Shown piece by piece: positions 23,501 through 35,042 of a DNA stretch of 64,000 bases. Location: contig JANUWI010000007.1 in NCBI GenBank assembly GCA_025504975.1, forward strand, positions 930,001 through 994,000, written 5' to 3'. The translations under genes were made by a program, and so were the position numbers. The notes below the pieces were generated by a model. The model was not told the DNA's origin and searched no databases. It saw only the letters and a program-made list of their open reading frames with translations. Each line of letters begins with the position of its first letter. The stretch's first letter is position 1. This DNA comes from Plenodomus lindquistii (taxonomy: Eukaryota; Ascomycota; Dothideomycetes; Pleosporales; Leptosphaeriaceae).

Positions 23501-26147
23501 CGACGGCGATGCGTCCCATTGTGAATATGGAGAAAGGATGACGAATGGCTACCTTGCCGTTATCAGATCCTTCGAACTGAATCTAAGGGCTCCACCACTA
23601 CGTACACTCAAGCCACACGGCTTGGTGCGGCGGCCCATTGAAGTATTGCCAATCAGTCTTACGCTACGCCAGCACCATTTACCAAGTGAACGTCGACGCC
23701 TAGTGAATGCAGGTGGCCCCCTTGCAGCACTTCGATCGACTTTGCCCACCAATTTCCTGTATGTCGACTCTCATTATCACTTAGTTTTTGTGAATCTTCA
23801 GAGTGCGTATTGAAGCACGTGTCACGAAGATAGCTGACGACCAGAGTCTATCTATAACTCAATGGGGCTGAAAGAGCGAGACCATCCACATTCGCACACA
23901 CATGTCAATTCCCATCGATCGATCCCACAAACGCCTGCCGCGCGAACCGAGCACATCCACCACCTGCAACCACACCGACGAACTAGCCCCCAGCCCGGCC
24001 ACCTTTAGCGAATGTGGCGTTCACTCCATCACCGAGTGTGGCAGGTGACGTGCCATGACAGGAAGCCACAGAACCCCACGCACCTCTAGATCAAGACTCC
24101 CAAACATCACTTCGCGAATCCTTTCTGGGACGGCTGAGATGCTCGAAATAGCCACTCAGTGTGGATACCAAAGTGCTTGAGAGAAACGACCCCAACAGTA
24201 GCGTAGGATTGGGGCTGGCAAACCCCCACGCCGAGCGCATACACGCGATGTAGCATGCATGTACATCGAGCAGCATCACATGCGGTTTTATGTGTTTGCG
24301 ATGTGGTTGCGGTTGCGGTTGAGGCAAGGCTGTGCGGTATCCGCGGAACGTGTGTTCAGCTGAAGAATCAACGAATCACGCGGATGGATTCGCGATTGGC
24401 GCATGGCTTGAATCTCTCCAATATATGCAGTACGAATCGAAAGACGCTTACAATAGGCGACATTTCGCGAGACAAAGCGAGTAATGATTCACTAAGAAAA
24501 TATAGCATATCCCATCTACGCTCACGCTACCACTGTTGCTTTGAATCCAAAGCACTATCAAAGATGTGTCCAAAAGAGAAGAACTCCTGGCTTATACAAT
24601 TGTATGAAGAAGCAGATCTAGCAGCACTTGTCAAGCATCGACAGAAGTCGAGAGTACGGTTATTTGATTAAACACGAGGGGAAAAAAACGCACGATGAAG
24701 TATCGCAATATATCCGCTTTTCTGCGCCCGGGGTTAAGGAGAATATACAAGACAAGGCAAGCTATGAGATGATCTTGTTCCTAGCACATACATTGCGATC
24801 GGGAACAGCAGAGCAACCGAGACAGACACGGAGTCGACTAAACTCATATGTTCACAACCATTCCCCAGCAACCACAATCACATTCTGTAGCTTGCTCGTT
24901 GGAGAGCGGTGGTGTATTCACAAGCAAGTGAGTTAATCGCTCTTCTCCACCTTTCCCAGTGATGTCGAGATAGGCGACCAAGGTGATACTCCCATCAACC
25001 TCAAACAGAACCACCAGCCCAGCCCAGCCCAGACCAGAAAAGAAATTACACGTTCATATCATCAACACCACCCATACCAATTTACCCTCCCATCTCCACA
25101 CTCTACCCTCCCCAGACACCACAACCCACCCAACCCTCCCCCCTCACATCGCCGTGATCAAAATCCTAGTATAATATCTATTTCCACCCCACCATTCGCA
25201 ACCTCGACATCCCACGCACACGCACGTACCCAACGAATTCGATCATACACACCCATCCACCAAAACATGTACCACCCTTACTGTAGCTATGAGTTATCGC
25301 GGGACAAAGCTTATATGATGCTATCCTACTCCCGGCCATCGTGTTTTGCTTCACATAACTAACACATTACGCACTGTCATATATATGGTACATAGACTCT
25401 GCACACACGTCACACCACGCCACGTCATCTATTGTACCCGTGAGACAAGGCGCAGAAGTATACAACATGCCAACTCAACTCTCTTCGCATTTCTTTCCCC
25501 CCCCCCCCCCCCTCCCCCTCCTCTTTCTCCCATGCCATCACATCGCATGACATCCCATCGCAACCAACCCCATATTGTCACGAGGACGGCATGGTACGGG
25601 ATGGGGAAGATCTGCTTGTAAATGTAACTAACAGACAGACAGGCAGATAGCTTACTTTTACCTTGAACGTTGCGGGGTTTTCGCGTTCGTGGCTGGGTTG
25701 GTGCGTTGGTTGGCTGGTTTATGAGTTTAGAGGGGGTGGAAGTGCAGATATGGGGTAATAGGGATGGGGTGGGTCATGGTTGTTTGATGAGAGGGGTGGG
25801 GGAGTGGGTTTGCGGATGGGATATGATGTGATGGATGGGTGAAGGTGGAAAGGGGGGGCATTGGGTATGGTGGTAGTGGGTTGCTTTAACGGGACCTGAA
25901 TGTTTCTAGGTTGGTTGTGGGGTTTGAAGGGTAGTTAGTTCCATGGGGGTGGGTGGGAGAGTTTGCTGCCAGGTGCTTGGAGTCGAAGACTTTGGGTAAC
26001 ATGTATATGTCGCAAACTTGTAAAGTCTGCATGTCGTTTTCGTTGTGCTTCCCTCCATTGCCAATATTCATACAGACATACATCCTCGCCAGTCCCATTC
26101 ATTGCACATGATACATCCCCCATATACACCCATATCTCCCCTCCCCC
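20540..26147. other. Gene-poor region between zinc-finger paralog 2 and uL23m
   Basis: No gene is supported in these 5.6 kb. Plus-strand frames such as 23409-23813 (134 codons, ATG) have no recognisable product. The right part has strong composition asymmetry: about 24,990-25,560 is C-rich and nearly G-free in places, contains a C16 run (25497-25512), and is followed by a G-rich block at about 25,640-25,930. No coding region or RNA gene was seen in it. Confidence 0.45.
25497..25512 (+). repeat. C16 homopolymer
   Basis: Sixteen consecutive C residues inside a longer pyrimidine tract. The exact length may be a sequencing or assembly estimate. Confidence 0.85.
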
Positions 26148-26823
26148 TCAAGCCTTAACAACAAACCGTTCCCGCTCATCACTCCTCGTAACCTTTTCCT
26201 GTCTACCTACCTCCCACGCCTCCAACGCCCCCCTCCCCACCCCCTTCCTCAGCCCCCTCCCCTCAAAATCGTCTCCCGCACTCTTCCCCCCCTGCCCCCT
26301 CCCCCCCAACAACCCCTTTACATATTCCCTCAACCGCCTCGCCCTCTCCCTCTCCACCCCCTGCATCCCCACCGTATTACTCCTCACCGACTCCTCCACC
26401 TCCTCCCTGCGCTCCTTCTGCCCCCACGGCGCAAGATCCGGTGTCTCCGGCCACACAAACGGATCTTCCATTTCAACTGTCATGTATTTCTTGCTATCAG
26501 GGCGGAACCAGTGGCGCGGCTGTTCGCGCGTGTCGCGCACGGGCTGTTGCTTGACGTAGGACCGGATGTTGAAGCAGCGTACGTTGTAGGCGTGGTAGAG
26601 GTAGTCGCGTAGGTCGTATTTTGAGAAGTCGAGGGGCACGAGGAAGCGTGCGTGGTAAGGGGAGATGCGGGGCGTGCGGATGAGGGCGATGGTGAATTTG
26701 GGGCTGGGGAGGGGAAGGGTTAGTTGGGGGGAGAGAGGGGGGAGAAGTGGGGGGTAAGGCGTACAGGTAGACCTTCTTGTTGCCGAAGACTATCAGCTTC
26801 TTGGTGATGGGTATTGCGTCCAT
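26148..26823 (-). CDS. Mitochondrial large-subunit ribosomal protein uL23m (L23/Mrp20 type)
   Basis: Structural protein of the mitochondrial ribosome near the exit tunnel, made in the cytosol and imported. Exons 26823-26765 and 26703-26148 with a 61-nt GT-AG intron give 204 aa. The family core reads across the splice: VYLPKFTIALIRTPRISP, then VPLDFSKYDLRDYLYHAYNV and RSYVKQQPV, followed by the fungal extension with KKYMTVEMEDPFVWPE. The tail is a charged helix. The start is the first ATG; upstream in-frame codons include only a non-ATG candidate. The coding strand in the 3' half is heavily G-rich (plus strand C-rich), but the frame is intact. Confidence 0.88.
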
Positions 26824-27449
26824 GACGGCGATGTGCGGGTTAGGGCGACGGCAGGGCGAGACAGCGCAGGCAATTGGCAATTCGATGCCGGGGGGACGGA
26901 TTGTGTCCGAATAATCGCAAGGACGACGTGTTGCTTGTCGAATGGCGTCGACTGCTGTGGTTCACCGAGTTGGCGCTTCTCAGAAAATGATCGGAGTTGC
27001 GCCAGACCTCCGCGTCACGTGCCAGCCTAGGTCAACCTCACCTGCACCCTCACGCGAACACATGCCTTTATGAACACGATATGTTTCTCCTGTCAATCAT
27101 ATTTTACCATTCACCCTACCACAGTCTCATCACATATCACTTCTTGGTCAAGTCTCAGAGCTATAGAAAAGCTCCCTTTTGAATTGATGATGTTCTGAGC
27201 AAGATATATAGCCAGAACATATGTGTGCTAACCGGATGCACATCGAGATAATAATTTTCCGCCAAGATAAACATGTGGACAGGTTCCTGTTCTAAGCTTG
27301 AGCCGAAGTGTCGAAATGATGGTAGATGACAATAGGTTGAGGAATTCGTAAGCCCCAAGTGTTCCAGACTAAGGATCAAGTCAATCACGATGTTCATCTC
27401 GTGTGGCAAGTATGACACCTGCAATCAAGTAGACGTGACTCCACGTGAA
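26824..27449. other. Intergenic region between uL23m and the F-box gene
   Basis: About 630 bp upstream of uL23m and downstream of the F-box gene. It must include the uL23m promoter. An AT-rich part around 27,080-27,350 carries no recognisable gene. Confidence 0.5.
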
Positions 27450-29082
27450 TCAATCCTCGTCCGACTTATCGCTCGTCTCTGATCCAGGCTCAGGATCAAC
27501 TGCCCAGAGGATGAAGGGTCCATTGTAGTCACGCTGCGATACATTAGTTCCAAGGTCTCAATTCCGAATCTAATGTTTTACTCACATTGAAATTCACCTG
27601 GTCTGATGCGTACCACCACCTTCCCAGAATGATACGATCGCCGGGTAGAACAACACCCTCGTATGCCCAGAGGTTGTCCTGCTCCACTTCGTCAAAGTCC
27701 TCCATAAAGTGTTTCATGAAGGTGATTCGTTGCCAGCCGGGAATCCCCATCTGTGGCGGCAGAGGATTCAGCCAGCCCATGGCATTGAAGTCGTCCTCAA
27801 GATCCTCTCCAGTGCCGATGAACTGGATGTTCTCGCCGTTGCGATTCCTTGGCTTGGGCTTAGCCTTACCCTGAGGCCTCGCGCCGTCGGCCGTGTGCTC
27901 AAGTTCAAGCGAGTGTAGACGATCTTCGAAAATCTGAGGCCATTTCATGTGTTTGCCTTTTGGTGCAAATTCAAGCTCGAGTGACTAGATGCTGTGAGCT
28001 TTACATACCCCACGCTGATGATTCCGTAGTCACATACCTGGATCTTACCCTCGTCGACATTCTTGTCAATGAAAATGTGACTGTCAGCTTCGGTGGGGTC
28101 GAGCCGACGGAGTTTTGCGATCTCTGGCGCGTCGAGGAAAGCGTATGTTCCCTTCCAGTGCCTACTCAGCGGTCGCGCTCCATCGCGAAGAGGTTCGCGC
28201 CATGCCGACGGCTTCTGTGCCATCGAAAGCTCGTTGATGTTTTCAAAGAGACTGTTTGCTTCTTCAGTCATCATGTGATGACGGAAGAAGTCCAAGCAGT
28301 GACCCAGCCAATCCATGTTGACTTCATCCCTCTTGCTGCCACGGAAGATCTTTGCGTGGTTACTGGCTGTATACACAGCTCGTTGCGACTCCTCAATGGC
28401 GAAAACACAATGGTTGATACCCTGGAATTCGAAAAGAAAATGGGCACACATGAGCTTGACCGCCGACAGCATCTCGTCAATCCACCCAATATCATCCGGC
28501 CCCGCAGGAGGCGCGCGGCGGTCGTGAATGAGGACCTTGGAGCTGAGAATGAACTCTCGCAGATGGTCTTGATTCTTGCAGTGAGGGCGGCCACGGCTAT
28601 CGAGTTCTTGGGGGCCTTTGACGGAATCTACTCGCGTCAGCCAGCTCTTTCAATATGTTACAAGCTATGCGAGAACAGGCAAACTTACCAACAATCAGAT
28701 CACGCAGCATCACCAAGACGGCCTGCTGAGGTTTCTCATATCCAAAGAAGTAGTCATAGCTCCTGCCAATGCGCAGCAACTTTGTACGCCGCTGGTAGAG
28801 GTCTCGTAGTTCGCTATTAGACTTACCCTCAGGAAGGACGAACCTTTCGCGGAACCTTGTGCGCCAGAAGGAACGATTGTCTGCGTCGACAGCATGGTTC
28901 GTGGCTCGACATATGAGGCGGTATGTAGCGATGTCTTTGTCAGTGACAAGCTCATGGGCAATGGCCTTGTTAAGCTGGAATGATCGGTCAGCTTTGAGGT
29001 TGGGTGACGCCTTGGATAGACTTCATACCTCAATGGGAAGAGAGTTGAAGGCGGTAGTAGAGGAGGTGTAGGTGCGCGCCAT
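27450..29082 (-). CDS. F-box domain protein, five exons
   Basis: Likely substrate adaptor of an SCF ubiquitin ligase; substrate unknown. Exons 29082-29029, 28974-28689, 28627-28038, 27984-27586 and 27533-27450 join in frame with GT-AG introns to give 470 aa. The F-box occupies about residues 12-50 (FNSLPIEL, NKAIAHELVTDKDIATYRLI). The middle (DDIGWIDEMLSAVKLMCAHF) and the C-terminal part (GIPGWQRITFMKHF ... GVVLPGDRIILGRWW) look like the conserved domain often found behind the F-box in related ascomycete proteins, ending in a binding-like GRWW motif. The tail is acidic. A candidate donor at about 28826 was not used because the frame reads through it and its use breaks the protein. Confidence 0.8.
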
Positions 29083-31532
29083 GTTGTCGAGGAGGGTCCG
29101 GGTGAGGTAGTAGGGTGTATGCTAGTGGCTGCGCAGTTGATGATCTAGTAAGTTGGCTGAGGAGAAGGGGTGGCTCGCTGTCCGAGGAAGATATACCACG
29201 CTTCTGACCCGCTCTGCAGGTGATAGGGTTCACACTACTACTGTCTCAATCTGAGTGAGGGTATTGAGGCAACAAATGCGGTGAGAACCAAGTGAGTGGG
29301 ACGTATGGGAAGTAAAGTGGATCCGTTCTTGCTGCATTATTAGTATGCGATGCTCGTGAGTTGATTGTTGGTCAAGTCAGGCCCCAAGGTTCAATCTGGG
29401 AACAGGACGTGTAGCTCATCCGCCAGAGCCAGAGAGGAGTTTGACGGTGACTGCGAGACGCAAACGACCAAGGTACACGTGGGCGACAGGACCGTTTGTA
29501 GGTTAAGTCAAGCCAAGCGATGCAACAGAGGCGGTCTGTACACATCAGTCGCCTGTATAGGGCGGAAGGCATGGCGGAGTGCCACGGCTTGGAGACTTGG
29601 TGGTTTGTCGTCGTCGTTGCTTACTTCCAGGGACTCATGGCCTGGAGAAGGAGGTGCTGCCACGGTCGCCTATCGTGACTTCTAAATCAGAACACATCGC
29701 AGCACGGGCAGAGCGAAACATAGAATTTGTTGACGTTGAGCAGGACGTTATAGCACAGTCTTTATGCAACGTCGTTCAAGACACGTGAAGATTGCTTTTC
29801 GGCAACCATGGAGCTCTAGCCATACAGCAGCATACAGGATATTTTGTTACAAGAGCTGGACTAATGTACTAGAATTTGTAAGAAAATCCGATGGTTATAC
29901 TGCAGAGGGCAGGGCTGACAAAGAGAAATGATGGCGTAAAGCCAATACCGCCTACATTTCCAAATCCCTCGTTCCATCTGAGCACTGATCTAGTAAGGTG
30001 TCGCCGCAACTTGGGGAGTTCAGCGCTTGATCCCAGCGAAATCGGAGGCGTTTATCTCTCCTATGTATAAGTACTGTGCAAGATGTACGTACCCACCTGC
30101 AGGGCTAGCTATGACATCACGTGTTCGGAGACGGCTGTCGCTTCCCGCGCCCCACGTCATCGGAGCTCTTGTGAAGAACATCAGTCATCAACGCTCGTCG
30201 CATCAACCACGTCAACGGCGGCCGAAGCGAAATTTGGGCGGACAGCGTACGGCACCCGCGATACTCGCTCCAATGATCAAGCCAGTTTGATGCCATGCGC
30301 CTGTCAGAAGTGCTGGCCTCATGCTGGATCTGTGACACTGTCCCGCCAATCGCAGCGGGCCATGGCCAGCATCGCTGATGCAAGACTCGGGTGCGACTGA
30401 TCAGCTTTTATGTAGCATTTCATCCCTGCATAGCTTGAGCGTTGCAACAACGTCTTGACCGATCAAGGCGACCTGGATTGGGCAGAGTGCAGAGTGCAGC
30501 AGATGCAGGCGGACAGCACGCAATACACATTCATCAGTGTCAGCCTGGAACAGCCGATTCGCAGGCGACGGTGACGGCAATATACGGCTGTATTATGCTC
30601 ACACTCACGCACCATGGCGCCGTTGGCGGTGGTGCACTGTGACAGTGTAGGCTGTCAGACGGACGGTGGATGCAATCGCAGAGCCGCACCAGCGCCGTTG
30701 AGCTGACATGGTGCAGACTGCGGTGTTGCATGGTATCAGCCTGTCAGGCAAGGCTCGGGAGTGTTGTCCTCTTTGACGAGGATGAAGATGGATTGACGCA
30801 GATGTTGGACACTCGCAGATGCCGCTGTCCGTGGCTGTCAGACGGTAGCGATTCTGCAGTGCAGGCCCGATCGGGCAACGGATGGCCACATAATCTCGCG
30901 AGTCGCAACATGCTGGGCCGATCATGGCTGCACGGAGCACAGGTGCGCCATGGAAGGATTGGACAGTCCGGCTAGCCCACGTGTCAGCGCCCTCTTGCGA
31001 TGCTCCGCGGGGGCAGACACGGCACAGAAGACGGGGTGTTGCCAGTTGGCAAGACTCGAGGTTGGAGAGACTGCGGCCGTGGAGCTGGACTGGTGTCAGT
31101 GTGAGGGGGAGACGACCAAGTGGTTCCTCTCGGCCCGCAGGCAAACCATGAGCTGCCACTAGCAGCGCTAGGCGGAATAGCCGGCTAAGACGCCGTACTG
31201 CTCATGTTCACGTATGTATGTAGACAGATATATAGGTAGGGTAGCGGTACATGGTGCCGAGTTGGCGCACACCAGGCCAGCAACTTGACGGCGCGGCGAC
31301 TGGACTGGACGAGGAGGAATAGCACCAACAGCACCAGGCCAACCGGCGGCGGCGAGCTGTAGCCTCGACACGCATCACGCATCACGCATCACGCATCACG
31401 CATCAGCCGCCAGCCGCCAGCGCGCCCCAGGACAGCCGCTTACTCTCCTCTACCTTGACAGACACGGCATGGGCCTGCCATTAGCGCCAACCTGGTCGGT
31501 CGTCGGAGGTCAGAGACAACGTTAATACCCGC
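29083..31532. other. Intergenic region between the F-box gene and the Zn2Cys6 regulator
   Basis: These 2.4 kb should hold the promoters of both divergent genes. No gene is supported; the open frames at 30,027-31,162 have no domain and overlap on both strands. A (CACGCAT)5 tandem repeat lies at 31369-31403, next to AC-rich and GC-rich leader-like sequence. Confidence 0.45.
31369..31403 (+). repeat. (CACGCAT)5 tandem repeat
   Basis: Five perfect 7-bp units in the promoter side of the Zn2Cys6 gene. Confidence 0.95.
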
Positions 31533-34500
31533 ATGCCCGCATGCCCGCAGCATCCAAACGCCCTCTCCAGTCTCCAGGGCCACACAGACAGATCGCATTG
31601 CGCAACACAGCCCGCCTTGCATTTGCATTTGCATTTGCATTTCGCTTGCACTTGCACTTGCACTTGCACTTGCACTTGCTCGCCGCCAGCCTTGCCAGGC
31701 TGCGCCAGCGCCTTGCACCCCGCACGTGTCTGCAGACCCACCGCCGACCACCACATCTTACCGGCCCGTGTGTTGGCACTGCCGAAGTTTGTCATCGGGC
31801 GCGACCATCACCAAACTCGCCGTCCTTTCTGCATCCCCTTGGTCGCCCTCCCTGCACCCTACCCCAACAACGCCGCCAAAATTCACCCTCTACGCGAGCA
31901 GGGCGCCGCTGGGGCGCCTGCTCCTCCACCAGGAGAGAGTGGTGCACCGCGGCTGAATGCTGTGACCACTTACCACTACCAGCAACAATCCACACGCCCG
32001 CCCCCATCCCCCGTGTGCCAGCCATCGCCATCCACTATAGAGGCTTCTCCGCAGCAAACGCCTGGGCCAACCCGGGTGCGCGCATCCGTCGCCTGCTCCA
32101 GATGTCGCTCCAGTAAGACCAAGTGTGATAACGAAGGCGAACACACAGTCTGCAAAGCCTGCAAATCAAAGGGTACCGCATGTGTCTACCAGTCTGCCTC
32201 GGGATCAAGCACTGGCGGCGCGTCTCGCCGCGAGAGCACAGCCGATGGAGAAGTGAGTGCTGCCAAAGATTTCTTTGACCATCCATCCATCCATCCATCC
32301 ATCCATTCATCATCCATCTTATAAACCCACGGGCAGAGCGAAGAGGTGCTATACTCACACTTCGATAATGGTGGCTGCTCCGTTGACCTCGTGGTTGCTT
32401 ATATCTGACGACACTCTGATCCTGCTTGGCGGATGCCCTCTTTCTTGCCAAGATGCCCTCGTAGATACTAACAGACGCGCTTACAGCAACGGCCGACAAA
32501 AAGGCAGCGTAAGGTTGCAGCACACACACCACACGTGCCAATATACAGTGCACCGCCACCCTCTTCTTCGGTTGACGGCTTGGGATCTTACGAAGATGCC
32601 CTTGAATCACCATTGCTCACAGAAGAGGTGTGGGCAGAGCTGGTAACATTTTCCGACTTCTCCATGGTTTCATCACTCACAAGACGCAGTATGCGATATA
32701 CGAAACACATCTCGCCATCGATTTTCCATTCTTCCACAGGAGATTGTTCTTGAGCTGCATCAGAGACAGGCGGCCGATAACTGAATCTACACCAGCCATG
32801 CCGCAACCACACTACCCTCCCTTGCTCTTGGCGTTCCTCACTCAAACCGCACGATTTTGCCCCAAGCTTACAGCACACATGAACGACGACCCCATCGCCA
32901 CTGCTAATTTCTATGCCGAAGCCACTCGCAAAGAAATGGGCAAATGTGACTTTCCTGGCGAGCCAACACTGGAAAAGGTGCAGGCTCTACTAATGCTAGG
33001 CTATCACGAGTGGACTGCTTTGCAGGGCAGAAAGGGCTGGGTGAGGATAGGAACAGCGATACGCTGCGCCCAATGCCTAGAGTACCAGTTTGATGCGGAC
33101 CAAGACGATAGAAGCCCGGCTGCCATCAAGGAACCCGAGTCTAAACTTTCGGAAAAGGATCGTTTCATTTTGCGTGAGACTCAAAGGCGTACGTTTTGGA
33201 GCTGTTTTCTTCTGGAAAGCTATCTGAGCTGGGGGAGGAATCGGCCTTCGACGCTGAGTAGAGATCAATTTCACCGGATCCAGTTGCCTTGTAGTGATGG
33301 CGCCTTCAACTTTGGTTTCAAAGCTCGAACTAGACTATTGGGAGAAACAGACGAAGCGTACGCAATACGGAGACGATACTTGGGCGGCCTGGCCAATTCG
33401 CGGCATGAACGAGAGCCGAGGACAGACCAGCCGGCTCGAAAGGAGGACATTAGATGGGAGATTGGCGAGTCGGAGAGTGAGCTCACTTGGTACATCAAAG
33501 TTGTTGATTTGTTTGGTGAAATTGTGAAATGGTCGGGCAACGGTGGTAGAAGGTATGTCATCTATGTTGATCACGCGGCTGTAGCTGACTTCTTCCAGAC
33601 AAAAAGGAACCCCTGCGCCATGGACCAAGGAATCCACATTCAAAAAATTGGAGGATCAGCTTAAGGCCCTGAAATCAGAGCTTCCGAATCATTTGCAACT
33701 TAACCCCGAGATCGCCGAGGATAGGATCTACAATGGATCCGACAAGTATGTGCTCATACATGCGCTGTACACCGTTTGTACGGTTTTCCTGTATCGAGAG
33801 TACATGGCTATGGCTCCATGGTCTATTGAATGCCCACAAGGGCCACTAGATGAACCTTTGATCACAGCTGAGCCGGATGACCCGAATTACTGGGTCGATC
33901 AGGCCAAGGAGTGCTGGAAGACCTGCAAAGAATTTATCGATCTCTTGCACTCTATACAAACACGCCGAACTCCAAATAGTCTCATACAGATGCCTACGGT
34001 CGCCTTCGCAGCCTTCACCGTGGCGTTGTGCAGTAAGTTGTCATTGATTCTGGGTAGGTGGAGGAATGCTGATCCTATTATAATAGCCATATACTGCCAC
34101 TACTTTCCTCACATGGACCCCGATCAAACTCTATCCTCACGCACTCAACCTAGAGCGCACGACGTCGCGCACGATTATCTGTTAGCAATTCTAAAGCATT
34201 TTGCAATGGCCAAGTCTTGGATTATGTACTTGGCGGCGTGGCAACGTTTCTACCGTGACACAAGAGTCAAATACAAGTCGGTGGGTGGTGACGCCGGTGA
34301 CTCTCCGCTAAGTTCGGCCAGCGATGGTGGCGGGTTGAAGGACTATGTCGAGCATTTCGAGCAAAACCACAAACAATATGGTAGCATGGAGCCCAATAGA
34401 GATCCGTGGACAGAAAGGGATCAAGACATCAAGGACGCGAGAACGCTTCATGATGACGATTACGCGGAGCTGAAGACGTCCCCCAACGCTGCTCCATTCA

Positions 34501-35042
34501 AACGCGAGAATGGAGAAGCGAGAATCATCACACCGGTCCAAATCTCTACCGGGTTTACGTCGGTCAATTCTAGGCCTGTCACTAGCCCACAAAGTTCAGA
34601 CACTAACGATCAACATAAACATGCCAACGTACCTAGGCCTCGGTTATCCGTCGATCAGCAATTCGTACAACCAGTGCCAAACTACTCACGCGCACCACCA
34701 GAATACCAGCACCAACCGTACTATCAGCCAAACCTATCGGAAGTCCCCAACAATCCCCACGCATACAGCGGGCCGTCTGTCCCTGTACCCATGCACCCCA
34801 GCGCTGGATACGATCCACGTTCGAAAGCTGCGGTGGAGGCAGAAGGTCGAATAGGCTTGGGAGCTGGTCAAAACCTGGGGATTTTGCTAAACGGAGACGC
34901 GACCTATGACATGGGTATTCCAAACTGGTACATGCCCACGATGCCACAGCCTTTCTATGACATTGGTTCTCACTGGAACCAAAATTACCCCGGATCCGGG
35001 ACTGGGACAAATGATTACTCGTACTCTCAGCCTCACCAATAA
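31533..35042 (+). CDS. Zn2Cys6 transcription factor with fungal-specific regulatory domain
   Basis: Nuclear regulator of unknown targets. Exons 31533-32252, 32487-32642, 32690-33552, 33599-34032 and 34087-35042 keep frame and would give 1,042 aa. The binuclear cluster is CSRCRSSKTKC ... CKACKSKGTAC (C-x2-C-x6-C-x8-C-x2-C-x6-C), followed after intron 1 by a basic stretch (RPTKRQRK). The middle homology domain is clear (ELYAIYETHLAIDFPFFH, GYHEWTALQGRKGWVRIGTA, RRTFWSCFLLESYLSWG). The C-terminus is Pro/Gln/Tyr-rich. The true start is uncertain: no in-frame ATG occurs between 31533 and the zinc cluster, and the first about 100 codons include hexamer repeats that read as HLHLHL/CTCTCT, so they may be leader. 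Intron 4 (54 nt) has no stop and was called from family similarity (VALC-TIYCHYFPHMD). Confidence 0.85.
31617..31675 (+). repeat. Adjacent hexamer repeats (TTGCAT)4 and (TTGCAC)5
   Basis: Four TTGCAT units (31617-31640), a five-base break and five TTGCAC units (31646-31675). They fall in the 5' leader or doubtful N-terminal coding part of the Zn2Cys6 gene. Confidence 0.9.
32279..32306 (+). repeat. (CCAT)7 microsatellite in intron 1 of the Zn2Cys6 gene
   Basis: Seven perfect CCAT units inside the 234-nt first intron, which is unusually long for this window. The repeat probably contributes to that length. Confidence 0.9.

Noticed and set aside
12750..26147. A RIP-degraded transposon block explaining the gene-poor region
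   Set aside because: The composition is not strongly AT-rich and I recognised no transposase, integrase or reverse transcriptase remnant; dinucleotide indices could not be computed here.
28821..28830. A GTAAGT-like donor inside exon 2 of the F-box gene
   Set aside because: Reading through it keeps a good protein frame (LPEGKSNSELRDLYQ); using it needs an acceptor that breaks the frame.
29380..29450. A tRNA-like stretch near a GTTCAATC sequence
   Set aside because: No matching cloverleaf stems could be formed around it.
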